Shown here: piece after piece, positions 9,063-17,980 of the stretch | Position numbering within the stretch: position 1 is the stretch's first letter | How the letters are laid out: every line of letters starts with the position of its first letter | Source: Roseateles noduli | Lineage (GTDB): Bacteria; Pseudomonadota; Gammaproteobacteria; Burkholderiales; Burkholderiaceae_C | DNA length: 64,000 bases | Reading direction: 5' to 3' | Assembly: GCA_002205125.1 (NCBI GenBank) | Contig: NIOE01000003.1 | Coordinates: 653,952-717,951 of the forward strand | Made by a program: the position numbers and the translations under genes | Notes under the pieces: generated by a model | The model's input: the letters and a program-made list of their open reading frames with translations, nothing else | What the model was told of the DNA's origin: nothing | Databases searched by the model: none

Positions 9063-10427
9063 TTGAACTGCCGACTGACTTTCCCGCCCTTTCGCCTCAC
9101 GAGTATCAATATTGCCGGCGGATGGCAATATCTGTTCGCCGCGCTGGCATTGACCTGCTTCCAGGCGCGGGCGGACGACGGCCACCCAGCCCTGATCGAG
9201 GTCGCGCCTGTCATCGCCAAGGACACCAGCCAGGACCTCGTGAAGGGGACCGCGCAACCTGCCTCCGCCACCGAGCGCTGGGGAGCCGGCATGGACGACT
9301 TCCTTCGCGGCGCGCTGTCGGCGGATCCGTCGATCGAAGGCGCCCGGGCGTCGATCGCTGCCGCCGAGGACGGCGTCACCGCCGCGAAATGGCAGTTCGG
9401 CCCGTCGCCGAGCTTCTCCCGCCAGCTCGCGGCGGGCACAAGCCGGTATGTCAACGTCCTGAGCGTCCAGCAGCCGCTCTACACCGGCGGACTGCTGTCG
9501 GCCAACCTGAGTTCCGCCCGGACCGCGCTGCGCAGCAGCGAGATGACCTTGCGATCCGTACAGCTCCAGTTGAAGCTGCGCATCGTGCAGACCTGGTCCG
9601 ACTGGGCCAAGGTCCGCGGACGCATCGACAGCCTGGAGGCGCTGCGCGGGGAGCACCAGCAGCTGCTGGACATGATCCGGCGCCGCACCCAGGCCGGCGT
9701 CGCCACCAATGCCGACGCGGCACTGGCAGCCTCCCGGCTGAGCGCCGTGCAGGCCGAACTGGCGCAGGCCCGGCTGGAGGAAGCGCTCCAGCGCGACCGG
9801 CTGCAGCGCCTGGCTCGTCGGCCGGTCGACGATCCGCTTCGGGCCGTGCTCGACGGCGATCTCCCGGCGCCGCCAAGCTTGAACCAGGTGCTCGACCGCA
9901 TCCAGCTCTCGCCCGAACTCGCCCTGGCCCGCGCGAACGTCGATCTGTCCCGCGACGAGCTGGCCAAGGCCAAGGCGGCGTTGATGCCGACGCTCAGCCT
10001 GCGCCTGGACCGCCAGAGCGGCGCCTACAAGGACGATCACATCGGCTTCGTGTTCCAGGCCGGCCTGCCGGGCGGCCTGTCGGCCCTGTCCGGCGTGAAC
10101 GCGGCGCGTTCGCGGATCGCCGCGGCGGAAGCTGCCGTGTCCGCGACCGAACAGGACCAGTTCGCCGCCTACCAGCTGGAATTCACACGTTACGCCGCCG
10201 CAGTCGCGTCGCTGCAGAACGCCGCGCTGACCGCGGCAACCGGCGACGAGGTGCTGGCGTCGTACAGACGCCAGTTCGACGCCGGCAAGCGTGCCTGGCT
10301 GGACCTGTTGAACATGGTCCGCGAGGCGCATGCCACCCGGCAATCCCAACGCGACGCCGCGATCGACGAACGCGCCGGGCTGTACCGCCTGAACCTGCTG
10401 CTCGACGGCGCATCGGGGCCGGGCTGA
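9063..10427 (+). CDS. TolC-family outer-membrane protein of a type I secretion system
   Basis: A 454-residue protein with a Sec-type signal region (hydrophobic LFAALALTCF, cleavage likely after QARA). Two similar halves of about 190 residues follow, rich in Ala/Leu/Arg/Gln heptads (SLEALRGEHQQLLDMIRRRTQAG; ARSRIAAAEAAVSATEQDQ), as in the helical barrel of TolC trimers. The only start in frame is a TTG at 9063, preceded by a weak ACGGGG. It is the first gene of a three-gene set with an ABC exporter (51 bases on) and an HlyD-type adaptor. A dedicated TolC-like gene beside these two is the usual layout of adhesin or RTX exporters. Confidence 0.85.
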   Translation: MNCRLTFPPFRLTSINIAGGWQYLFAALALTCFQARADDGHPALIEVAPVIAKDTSQDLVKGTAQPASATERWGAGMDDFLRGALSADPSIEGARASIAAAEDGVTAAKWQFGPSPSFSRQLAAGTSRYVNVLSVQQPLYTGGLLSANLSSARTALRSSEMTLRSVQLQLKLRIVQTWSDWAKVRGRIDSLEALRGEHQQLLDMIRRRTQAGVATNADAALAASRLSAVQAELAQARLEEALQRDRLQRLARRPVDDPLRAVLDGDLPAPPSLNQVLDRIQLSPELALARANVDLSRDELAKAKAALMPTLSLRLDRQSGAYKDDHIGFVFQAGLPGGLSALSGVNAARSRIAAAEAAVSATEQDQFAAYQLEFTRYAAAVASLQNAALTAATGDEVLASYRRQFDAGKRAWLDLLNMVREAHATRQSQRDAAIDERAGLYRLNLLLDGASGPG

Positions 10428-10477
10428 AAGCGCCGCCTCCTGCAGACCTTCCCTTTTCGACCAGCGCCACTCCCGAG

Positions 10478-12649
10478 ATGCCCACCATGTCATGGAATCC
10501 CTTCAAGCGCCCGACCGCCTCCTCGACGTCCCCATCGGCGGCCCTCGCGGCCGTCCTGGTCCACTGGATGCGGCTGAAGGGGCGCCCCGTCCCGCTCGAT
10601 CTGGTGCGTCAACATCAGATGGCCTTGGCGATGCCGCTGGAGGACCTTTCCGCCGCGCGGCTGCTGGCCGGGGCCATCGACGGGCAGACCCGCTTCGTCC
10701 TGCTGGACTCCCCCCAACCTGCGGCGCTGCCGCTGCTCTTCCATCACGCCGAACTCGGCTGGCAGGTCATCACGGCACGCACGCCTGAAGGGCTCTGGAC
10801 CTGCGTGGACAGCGACAAGACCTCGCGCGACCTCGTGCTGGCGAACCAGCCCTGCCTCCACGCGGCCATGGACAGCGAGGTCGATGCGGTGTCGTCCGGC
10901 ACCGCCCGCGGGATGATGCTGTCGCAGATCCGCGGGCAATGGCCGATCTTCCTGGAGGCGGCGGGACTGTCGCTGGTGCTCTCTACGATCGGCATCGCCA
11001 TCTCGTTCTTCTCGATGCAGGTCTACGACCGCGTCATCCCCAGCCAGGGCCAGCAGACGCTGTGGGTCCTCACGCTGGGCGTGGGTCTGGCGGTGGTGAT
11101 CGAGTTCCTGCTCAAGCTCGCCCGCGCCTCGCTGCTCGAACCGCAACTCAAGCAGCTCGATGTCGGCATCTCCAAGGCCCTGATGAGCCGGCTGAACGCG
11201 GTGCGCATGGACCAGCGGCCCGGCTCGGTCGGCACGCTGGCCTCCCAGGTGCAGAGTTTCGAATCCATCCGCGGCATCCTGTCGGCCAGCACCCTCTTCC
11301 TGCTGTTCGACATGCCGATGGCGCTGATCTTCGCGCTGGTGATCGCGGCCATCGGCGGCTTCTGGATGGCGCTGCCGGCGGTGGTGCTGTTCGGCGTGAC
11401 CGTGCTGACCGGGCTGCTGCGCGCCCGCCGCATCGCGCGGCTGACTGCGAGCACCCAGTCCGGCGCGAACGCCAAGACCGGCCTGCTGGTCGAGGCCATC
11501 GAGGGCACCGAGGCGATCAAGGGCCTGGGCGCCACCTGGCGTTTCGAGGCCCGCTGGGCCGCGCTGTGCGAGGTGAACGCCGCGCAGAGCCTCGCCTTGA
11601 AGCATGAGAGCGACACCACCTCCTACCTGTCTGCCGCACTGCAGCAGGCGAGCTACATCTCCCTGATCTGCGTCGGCGCCGTGCTGGCGATCGACGGACA
11701 CCTGACGCAAGGCGCGATCGTGGCCTGCTCGATCCTGTCGGGTCGCGTGCTCTCGCCACTGGCGTCCATCCCGCCGCTGCTGGTTCAACTGGGCAGTGCT
11801 CGCGCGTCCATGAAGGCGCTGGATGCCATCTTCAGGCTTCAGGTGGACAACGACGGCATCGCCCGGCCGATCGTGCCCCAGCACATGCAAGGCGAGCTGC
11901 GTTTCGAGGAGGTCGAATTCGCCTACCCCGGGCAGAAGGAGCCGCTGCGCATCGGCAACCTCCGGTTCCGCCCCGGCGAGAAGGTCGCGATCCTGGGAAC
12001 GATAGGCGCCGGCAAGACGACCCTGCTGTCCCTGGCCTGCGGCCTGACGAAGCCCACGCGCGGCATCGTCTACCTCGACGGCGTGGACCAGCAGCAGATC
12101 CATGCGGGCTGGCGCGCGAACCAGTTGGCCTATGGCCCGCAGCACGCCTGGCTGTTCGCCGGCACCTTGCGCGACAACCTGCTGTTCGGACTGCCCGACG
12201 CCAGCGATGACCAACTGGTCGCCGCGTGCCAGCGGACCGGTCTGTGGCCCATGGTCGCGCAGCATCCGCTGGGCCTGGACCGCAAGCTCTCGGAAGGCGG
12301 GCGCGGACTGTCCGGGGGGCAGCGGCAGCTCGTGGCGCTCACGCGCCTCGTCCTGGCCGATCGCGCGGTGTGGCTGCTCGACGAGCCGACCTCGGGCATG
12401 GACGACGGCCTGGAACAAGCCACCGTCCGGCTGATGCGGCAGATGCTCAAGCCGGAGACGACACTGCTGCTGGTGACCCATCGCCTGTCCATGCTGGCGC
12501 TGGTCGACCGCGTCATCGTGCTCGCGCCGCAAGGCGTCCTGGCGGACGGCCCCCGGGACGAAGTCCTGGCGAGGCTGCAGGGCCGACCCGCGCCCCCCAC
12601 GCCCACCCCGCCACCGATCGCCCTGGCGACCGCCCCCCGGGTCGGGTGA
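10478..12649 (+). CDS. Type I secretion ABC transporter (LapB/HlyB type)
   Basis: A 723-residue fused permease-ATPase. Residues about 20-140 are a C39-like domain that lacks a cysteine protease motif. A six-helix transmembrane domain follows (for example SLVLSTIGIAISFFSMQVYDRVIP). The ATPase has Walker A (GTIGAGKTT, near 506), signature LSGGQRQ (near 610), Walker B (VWLLDEPTSGMD, near 634) and the H-loop VTHRLS. The degenerate C39 domain is typical of exporters that recognise a C-terminal signal on RTX proteins or large adhesins without cleaving a leader. The start is the ATG at 10478; a second ATG is three codons on. The protein substrate is not encoded in this window. Confidence 0.92.
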   Translation: MPTMSWNPFKRPTASSTSPSAALAAVLVHWMRLKGRPVPLDLVRQHQMALAMPLEDLSAARLLAGAIDGQTRFVLLDSPQPAALPLLFHHAELGWQVITARTPEGLWTCVDSDKTSRDLVLANQPCLHAAMDSEVDAVSSGTARGMMLSQIRGQWPIFLEAAGLSLVLSTIGIAISFFSMQVYDRVIPSQGQQTLWVLTLGVGLAVVIEFLLKLARASLLEPQLKQLDVGISKALMSRLNAVRMDQRPGSVGTLASQVQSFESIRGILSASTLFLLFDMPMALIFALVIAAIGGFWMALPAVVLFGVTVLTGLLRARRIARLTASTQSGANAKTGLLVEAIEGTEAIKGLGATWRFEARWAALCEVNAAQSLALKHESDTTSYLSAALQQASYISLICVGAVLAIDGHLTQGAIVACSILSGRVLSPLASIPPLLVQLGSARASMKALDAIFRLQVDNDGIARPIVPQHMQGELRFEEVEFAYPGQKEPLRIGNLRFRPGEKVAILGTIGAGKTTLLSLACGLTKPTRGIVYLDGVDQQQIHAGWRANQLAYGPQHAWLFAGTLRDNLLFGLPDASDDQLVAACQRTGLWPMVAQHPLGLDRKLSEGGRGLSGGQRQLVALTRLVLADRAVWLLDEPTSGMDDGLEQATVRLMRQMLKPETTLLLVTHRLSMLALVDRVIVLAPQGVLADGPRDEVLARLQGRPAPPTPTPPPIALATAPRVG

Positions 12650-12688
12650 ACGCCGCCGGTCCAGGACTTCCGACATCGAGAGATTCCC

Positions 12689-13843
12689 ATGACAATCAAG
12701 ACAAGTCTTCACGAAGGTCAGGCGCGCATTCGCTGGACCGTTCTCGCCACGGTGGCGGCACTGGGTGCCGGTGGGTGGTGGGCTTCGCAGGCGCAGATCG
12801 AGCAGGTCACGCGCGCCGCGGGCAAGGTCATGGCATCTTCGCGCACACAAGTGATCCAGGCGCCCGATGGAGGTGTGGTGGAAAAGCTGTTCGTGCATGA
12901 GGGGGATGCCGTCCGCAAGGGCGACCTGCTGGCGCAGCTGGACAACACCAAGGCCAGCGCGGCGCTGGCGGACTCCAGCGAGAAGGCCGACGCATTGAAC
13001 GCGTCGCTGGCGCGCCTGCGCGCCGAGACCCTGGGCACCCCCTACCGTCCCGCCGGCACGGGCCCTTTCAACGAGTTGCAACGCCAGCTCTATGAACGAC
13101 GCCGGACGGCCCTGCAGGAAGAACTGGCCGTCCTGGCCACGTCCGCGGACCTGGCCCGCCGCGAGGTCGATCTCAACGAGCCGCTGTACAAGGCCGGCGA
13201 CATCAGCGCGGCCGAGTTCCTGAGGCTGCAGCGCACGGCCAACGAGGCGGCCGGCCAGGTCACCTCCCGACGCAACCGCTTCCTGCAGGATGCGCAGGCC
13301 GAGCTGGCCAAGGCCGAGGAAGAACTCGCCAGCGTGCAGCAGATGCTGAACGACCGGCGCGGCAACCTGGAACACACGCAGCTGCGCGCGCCGGTCGACG
13401 GCGTGGTCAACCTGATCACGCTGACCACCGAGGGCGCCGTCCTGCGTCCCGGCGACGAGATCATGCAGCTGCTGCCCACCGGCGAGGACCTGATCATCGA
13501 GGCGCGACTGCGCGCCACCGACATCGGCTTCATCCGCCGCGGCATGCCCGCGGCGGTCAAGGTGGACGCCTTCGACTACAGCATTTACGGCGCGCTCGAC
13601 GGCAGCGTGACCTACGTGAGTCCCGACGCGCTGACGGAACGCACGCCGCAGGGCGAACAGGCCTATTACCGCACCCACATCCGCATCGACGGCAAGCGCT
13701 TCAAGGGCGAGAAGGCGGATCGCATCGTGATCCAGCCGGGCATGACGGCGACGGTGGAGATCATCACCGGTCGTCACACCGTGCTGGATTACCTGCTCAA
13801 GCCGGTGAAGAAGACGGTATCGGAATCGCTCGGCGAGCGCTGA
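12689..13843 (+). CDS. HlyD-family periplasmic adaptor of the type I secretion system
   Basis: A 384-residue membrane-fusion protein. A single N-terminal membrane segment (about 12-32) is followed by a half-lipoyl motif (VIQAPDGGVVEKLFVHEGD), long coiled-coil helices (about 90-220), the second lipoyl half (LRAPVDGVVNLI) and a beta-barrel domain ending in a GMTATVEIITG segment typical of HlyD proteins. It bridges the inner-membrane ABC protein and the TolC-like barrel. The ATG at 12689 follows GAGAGATTCCC and lies 39 bases after the ABC gene. Confidence 0.92.
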   Translation: MTIKTSLHEGQARIRWTVLATVAALGAGGWWASQAQIEQVTRAAGKVMASSRTQVIQAPDGGVVEKLFVHEGDAVRKGDLLAQLDNTKASAALADSSEKADALNASLARLRAETLGTPYRPAGTGPFNELQRQLYERRRTALQEELAVLATSADLARREVDLNEPLYKAGDISAAEFLRLQRTANEAAGQVTSRRNRFLQDAQAELAKAEEELASVQQMLNDRRGNLEHTQLRAPVDGVVNLITLTTEGAVLRPGDEIMQLLPTGEDLIIEARLRATDIGFIRRGMPAAVKVDAFDYSIYGALDGSVTYVSPDALTERTPQGEQAYYRTHIRIDGKRFKGEKADRIVIQPGMTATVEIITGRHTVLDYLLKPVKKTVSESLGER

Positions 13844-13947
13844 GGCCGCAACGACCGCACGACGTCTGCGCGAGCACCACTCACTTCACGTCATCAATCC
13901 TCATCGACCATCAGCAACAACAACTGCGAACTACAGGGGAACATCAC

Positions 13948-14613
13948 ATGATCACCGTCACCATCATCGAAGACGACGCCACCGTCCTGCAGCGCCTGAT
14001 CGACGTCGTGTCGGCCAGCAGTGCCTGCCAGATCGTCGGCATCGGTCGCAACCGCGGCGAATCGGTCTCCGCGATCCTCGCCAACCGCGCCGACATCTAC
14101 CTCGTCGACCTCGGCCTGCCCGATGTGGACGGCATCGACCTGATCAAGCTGATCAACGAGAAGTGCCCGGATGCGCACAGCATCGTGATCAGCACCTTCG
14201 GCGACGCCAAGCACGTGATGCGCAGCCTGCGCTCGGGCGCCTCCGGCTACCTGCTGAAGGAGGAGATCCAGCCCAGCCTCATCGACAAGATCATCGCCAC
14301 GCACAACGGCCACGCGCCCTTGAGCCCGGCCGTCTCGCGACTGGTGCTCGACAAGCTCGAAAGCCTGGAGACCGGCGTGAAGCCCAAGGTCGACAAGGCG
14401 CAGAAGCTGAAGGAGCTCGGCCTGGGTCAGCGCGAATGGAGCGTGCTGAACCTGCTGATCGAAGGTCTGCCGATCGTCGACATCGGCAGCCGCCTGTCGA
14501 TCTCGCGCTTCACCGTGAATCAGCATCTGCGGTCGATCTACCGCAAGTTGAACGTCAACTCCCGCGCGATGGCCACCAGTGTGGCCAGGCTGCATGGACT
14601 GATCGACGAATGA
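13948..14613 (+). CDS. NarL/LuxR-family response regulator
   Basis: A 221-residue regulator: receiver domain with acidic pair (IIEDDA), phospho-acceptor in YLVDLGLPD and lysine in YLLKEE, then a LuxR-type HTH (LGQREWSVLNLLIEGLPI, SRFTVNQHLRSIYRKLNV). An AGGGGAAC ribosome binding site precedes the ATG. It lies 104 bases after the secretion operon with no terminator between, and a strong terminator follows it, so it is probably read with the operon and may control it. No kinase is adjacent. Confidence 0.92.
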   Translation: MITVTIIEDDATVLQRLIDVVSASSACQIVGIGRNRGESVSAILANRADIYLVDLGLPDVDGIDLIKLINEKCPDAHSIVISTFGDAKHVMRSLRSGASGYLLKEEIQPSLIDKIIATHNGHAPLSPAVSRLVLDKLESLETGVKPKVDKAQKLKELGLGQREWSVLNLLIEGLPIVDIGSRLSISRFTVNQHLRSIYRKLNVNSRAMATSVARLHGLIDE

Positions 14614-14655
14614 GCAGACGGCGAGGACACCGATCCCGTCGTCCTTCCTGACAAG

Positions 14656-14684
14656 AGAAAGCCGCCCTCGGGCGGCTTCTTCGT
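14656..14684 (+). terminator. Intrinsic terminator after the secretion/regulator operon
   Basis: An AAGCCGCC-CTCG-GGCGGCTT hairpin followed by TTCTTCGTT. It lies 45 bases after the response regulator stop and also just past the end of the convergent EAL-HDOD gene, so it may work in both directions. Confidence 0.8.
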
Positions 14685-14704
14685 TCGTCCCGGAGGCTCG
14701 TATT

Positions 14705-15901
14705 TCAGGCGGCGGCTCTGTCCACGCCGCTGCCCGATCCGGCATTGCCTGCGGTCGCTGCGCGAGCCGAGGGTGCCTGGAACTCGGCTGCCGGTCTCGA
14801 GAGCAGACGCATGCGCAGCAACTGCTTGCAGAGCATGAAGGAGGCCTCTTCAAACGCACTGTTCGTTTGCACCCGGCCTTCGCTGCGCAGACGCAGGCGG
14901 CCGTCCGCCAGTTCGCCACGCAGCAGCCGAGCCAGTTCGCGATCGCGGCCATGCACCGCGGCGATGTTGAACACGGCCAGCCAGGCGGTCAGGACAGCGC
15001 GCGGCAGGGAGTCCAGCACGGCGGCGAGAGAGTCCGCCGTCGCCACGCATTGCGGTGCGTGGATCGCCTGTACACGCAGCAGCCTGGCCACCAGCGCAGG
15101 ATGGCGCCCCGCCAGCAGCGCGAGCGATGACGCCGACACGCCTGAACGCGACAGCAGGAACATCTGCCCGACCACGGCCGCCTCGCACCCCGGCAGGGCC
15201 GGCACGGCCAGCGTCGTCGGGCTGGCGATGTCGTAACCCTGGAAATAGTCGGCGCCGGCACGGCGCGCGCGCTGGAGCGCATCCTCATCCTCGATCTTCT
15301 CGGCGATCACTGCCATGCCCAGTTGATGCGCCCGGTGGACCAGCCGAGGCAGTTGATCCGGATCAAGTCCGAGGACATCGATCTTGGCGAACTGGACCCA
15401 GGGCGCCAGCTGCCATCGGGGATCGTCCGCGCTGACGATGTCGTCCAGCGCGAAACGGTAGCCGCGCCCGTGAAGATCGCAGATGCGCTGCATCAGCGTC
15501 ACGTCGACCTCGACGGTCTCCAGCAGCTCGATGACGCCGACGTCAGGTGTCAAAGCCTCGGCCACGGGGCTCAGCAAGGTGCGACGGTCCATGTTGACCA
15601 GCAGGTCGCCGACCGGGTGTTCCGCCACCGGCGAATCCGTCAGCACCCCGCCGTCGATCAGCGCGTTCGACAGCGCGGCGGCGGTCGCATAGGCGCCCAG
15701 CTCCGGGCCGACCGTGTCGTCGCTGGCGTTCCAGCGGAACAGGAGTTCGGTGGCGACCACCCGGCCGCTCCTGTCGATGATCGGCTGGGTGGCATAGCGG
15801 ACGTGCGGGCCGAGGTGCTCGTCCTCCCGGTGCTTCGGGACGTCGTTTCCGGCACCGCTGACGGGGGTGCGACCGGGTTCGAGGAAGCGGGACATGGGCA
15901 C
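14705..15901 (-). CDS. EAL-HDOD protein with largely intact EAL motifs
   Basis: A 398-residue protein of the YuxH/CdgJ plan. The EAL-like domain (about 35-245) has TELLFRW at the EAL position, a conserved asparagine in LLVNMD, IELLETVEVD, FALDDIVS, the lysine in FAKID and AEKIED, so most metal- and substrate-binding residues of c-di-GMP phosphodiesterases survive. The HDOD domain (about 250-350) follows. In characterised relatives such as Vibrio CdgJ these proteins influence motility and biofilm. Activity here is plausible but cannot be read from sequence. The start is the ATG at 15901. A paralogue with dead motifs lies at 7090-8226. Confidence 0.85.
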   Translation of the reverse strand: MPMSRFLEPGRTPVSGAGNDVPKHREDEHLGPHVRYATQPIIDRSGRVVATELLFRWNASDDTVGPELGAYATAAALSNALIDGGVLTDSPVAEHPVGDLLVNMDRRTLLSPVAEALTPDVGVIELLETVEVDVTLMQRICDLHGRGYRFALDDIVSADDPRWQLAPWVQFAKIDVLGLDPDQLPRLVHRAHQLGMAVIAEKIEDEDALQRARRAGADYFQGYDIASPTTLAVPALPGCEAAVVGQMFLLSRSGVSASSLALLAGRHPALVARLLRVQAIHAPQCVATADSLAAVLDSLPRAVLTAWLAVFNIAAVHGRDRELARLLRGELADGRLRLRSEGRVQTNSAFEEASFMLCKQLLRMRLLSRPAAEFQAPSARAATAGNAGSGSGVDRAAA

Positions 15902-16229
15902 TCCGCGGAGCGGTTGGCAAAGGAGGCTTCATGCTATGAACCCTGCCCGTTGCACTGAATAACAAGTGCTTGTCATCCCACCCATCGGAATAACAGTTAT
16001 CTGCAGGAGCACTGACTGTGATGCGGGGCGAACCGGCAGGTGCCGCGCTTGCCCTCGTGCCATCACCGTCGAACGCGCGCCTGAACCGGAACCCCGGTGC
16101 GACGCGCGGGCAACTCATCCAGCAGACCTGGAACGGCGGCGCCGCCGCGCGGGATACTGACTCGCGCGGGCAGCGGCACAGCCGCCCGGGTCGTTGGGTT
16201 TTCTTACCCGGATCACAAGGAGAAGCAAG
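15902..16229. promoter_or_regulatory. Divergent intergenic region with two short palindromes
   Basis: This 328-bp gap separates the EAL-HDOD gene from the OmpA-like lipoprotein. An AT-rich core holds ACAAG-TG-CTTGT (15962-15973) and the odd palindrome ATAAC-A-GTTAT (15990-16000), 60 to 100 bases before the EAL-HDOD start, where a promoter and operator would be expected. The remainder, toward the lipoprotein gene, is GC-rich and shows no gene. Confidence 0.35.
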
Positions 16230-16895
16230 ATGCAGATGCGACACACCCGACTGGCCGCGGCGGCCCTGGCGGCGGCCGTCCTGGCCGGCTGCGCGAACAT
16301 GGACGAGCGCCAGCGCGGCACCGCGGGCGGCGCCGCGATCGGCGCCGTCTCCGGCGCGGTCATCAGTTCGGCCACCGGCGGCAAGGCCGGCACCGGCGCG
16401 CTGATCGGCGGCGCGCTGGGCGCGGTCGCCGGCAACGTCTGGTCGCGCCACATGGAAGACAAGCGCCGGGCGATGGAGCAGGCCACGCAGGGCACCGGTG
16501 TCGAGGTGACCCGCACCGCCGACAACCAGCTCAAGCTGGATGTGCCCAGCGACATCTCATTCGCGACCAACAGCGCGGCGGTCGAACCGCGACTGCGGCC
16601 CGTGCTGGACGCGTTCGCGAACGGCCTGAACAACAACCCGTCGCCGACGGTGGTCCGCGTCGTCGGCCACACCGACAACACCGGTTCCGATGCGATCAAC
16701 GACCCCCTGTCGCTGCGTCGCGCGGAAAGCGTCCGGGCCTACCTGGCCGACCGCGGCGTCCGTGGCGACCGGATCGAGGCCGCCGGCCGCGGATCGCGCG
16801 AGCCGCTGGTGTCGAACGACACCACCGAGAGCCGCGCCAAGAACCGCCGCGTGGAGATCTTCCTGCGCGAGCCGCAGCAAGGCTCGGGCGGTTGA
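16230..16895 (+). CDS. OmpA-family lipoprotein with glycine-zipper segment
   Basis: A 221-residue lipoprotein. The signal peptide ends in the lipobox LAGC (cysteine near 21). A Gly/Ala-rich zipper (about 35-70: GGAAIGAVSGAVISSATGG) may insert in the outer membrane. The C-terminal 120 residues are an OmpA-like peptidoglycan-binding domain with DISFATNSAAVEP and the core VVGHTDNTGSD, RRAESVRAYL and NRRVEI. Proteins of this YiaD/PAL type anchor the outer membrane to the wall. The ATG at 16230 has an AAGGAG site; an upstream in-frame ATG at 16194 lacks one. Confidence 0.93.
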   Translation: MQMRHTRLAAAALAAAVLAGCANMDERQRGTAGGAAIGAVSGAVISSATGGKAGTGALIGGALGAVAGNVWSRHMEDKRRAMEQATQGTGVEVTRTADNQLKLDVPSDISFATNSAAVEPRLRPVLDAFANGLNNNPSPTVVRVVGHTDNTGSDAINDPLSLRRAESVRAYLADRGVRGDRIEAAGRGSREPLVSNDTTESRAKNRRVEIFLREPQQGSGG

Positions 16896-16901
16896 ACGAG
16901 G

Positions 16902-16924
16902 AAGGCGCCCCTCAGGGCGCCTTC
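16902..16924 (+). terminator. Intrinsic terminator after the OmpA-like lipoprotein gene
   Basis: A nine-base-pair stem AAGGCGCCC/GGGCGCCTT with loop CTCA, followed by CTTCTG. It sits between convergent genes and could serve both strands. Confidence 0.75.
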
Positions 16925-16945
16925 TTCTGTTGAGCGTCGATCAGT

Positions 16946-17149
16946 TCATGGGGCCGGCTTTGCCGGTCCGGGACCCATGTGCGGGCCGGAGCGATGCAGC
17001 GCACCGCCCTCGCCTTCCCAGGTCGTGACTTCCTCGGGCTTCGAATGCGAGGTCTTGTGCCGCTGCTCGTGGCGCCGGGCCTGCCATTGCCACAGGGCGT
17101 AGCCGGCCAGACTGGAGAGGGCGAGCGGGACGAGGCGTTTCATCAGCAT
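16946..17149 (-). CDS. Small hypothetical membrane-anchored protein
   Basis: A 67-residue protein with one N-terminal hydrophobic helix (about 4-20, LVPLALSSLAGYALWQW) followed by a basic His/Arg stretch and a Pro/Gly tail. AGGAG lies seven bases before the ATG at 17149, which supports expression. It starts 22 bases after the upstream minus-strand gene and is probably in one transcript with it. No family was recognised. Confidence 0.6.
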   Translation of the reverse strand: MLMKRLVPLALSSLAGYALWQWQARRHEQRHKTSHSKPEEVTTWEGEGGALHRSGPHMGPGPAKPAP

Positions 17150-17171
17150 GGTGGAGCTCCTCTTCGATCGC

Positions 17172-17705
17172 TCAACGGGCGGGCGCGCTGGCCTTGGGCT
17201 GGCGCGGCGGCGGGACGTCGGGACCCGGACGCATCGTGGCGCTCGGCGGCTCGGCCGGGGCCGAGGGGATGCCAGCCGCGGTCGGATTCTCCTGCACCAT
17301 GCGGTCGATGCGCGTCAGGATGCCGCCGCTCTTCACGCTGCCGTCGCGGGTGCCCTGGCCCATGACCATCATGCGGCAGTCCTCACGATCCTCTTCGGCC
17401 ACGCGCTGGCAGCGCAGCATCGCGTTGTTGGCGAGGTCCTGCGTGCTCGCGGTCCGCAGATTGCCGCGTTGGGCTTCCTGACGGGCCGCACCGGCCTCCT
17501 TGATACAAGCTGCCTGCGCCTGGCCGGTCTTGCCGGCGAGACAGTTGGCGCGTTCCTGCTCGTAGGTCGCCTGGATGTCCGACTTGGACGACGCACCGGC
17601 GGCGAGCGCCGGCGTGGTCACGATCATGACGGCCGACAGCACCGCCCCGGCAGTGATCCAGGCGGCGGCGGAGGGCGACGTGAAGGTCTTGTTGAGCTTG
17701 ATCAT
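17172..17705 (-). CDS. Hypothetical exported protein
   Basis: A 177-residue protein with a long signal peptide ending TPALAAG (cleavage near residue 36). The mature part has four cysteines in two similar-looking pairs (NCLAGKTGQAQAACIKEAG; RCQRVAEEDREDCRMM), suggesting two disulfide-linked helical hairpins, then a Pro-rich tail. An AAAGGAA site precedes the ATG. Proteins of this kind occur widely in Burkholderiales without an assigned function; that statement is general knowledge, not a search result. Confidence 0.75.
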   Translation of the reverse strand: MIKLNKTFTSPSAAAWITAGAVLSAVMIVTTPALAAGASSKSDIQATYEQERANCLAGKTGQAQAACIKEAGAARQEAQRGNLRTASTQDLANNAMLRCQRVAEEDREDCRMMVMGQGTRDGSVKSGGILTRIDRMVQENPTAAGIPSAPAEPPSATMRPGPDVPPPRQPKASAPAR

Positions 17706-17816
17706 CTGGGTTCCTTTCCAGCGCTTGGCGCCGAGGTCGGAAGACGGGGGAGGAGAAGATGAAGCAAGGCTAGGCCCGTCGCCGTCCGTCGTCTGTCGTA
17801 CCGCGCCGGAGCCGCG

Positions 17817-17883
17817 TGTAGGACGAGTCCGGCATCCGCGCCTGCCATGTCCGGGACCCGCTCCTGCGGCGTCCTGTCCTACA
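17817..17883. promoter_or_regulatory. Inverted repeat TGTAGGAC ... GTCCTACA upstream of the stress cluster
   Basis: Eight-base arms at 17817-17824 and 17876-17883 are separated by 51 bases. Each arm continues into a related tail (GAGTCC / AGGAC read outward). The pair lies about 100-165 bases before the DUF1328 gene. Spacing of about 59 bases centre to centre would suit two dimers of a regulator or an activator array. Confidence 0.4.
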
Positions 17884-17980
17884 GCCGGACGTGGGCCCTG
17901 CTGATCCCTCCGGGCCCCTGGCCGCTTCTACAGTGAGCCCAAGCGCCGCGCCGCGGCCGACTGCTCGAAAGGACATCGTC

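Noticed and set aside
10490..13777. Long minus-strand open frame (1095 codons)
   Set aside because: It is antisense to the ABC and HlyD-type genes, with no motifs and a composition typical of a shadow frame.
15353..15366. Perfect FNR box TTGATCCGGATCAA
   Set aside because: It lies in the middle of the coding sequence of the EAL-HDOD gene, over codons for a well-formed EAL region, far from any start. It is probably fortuitous.
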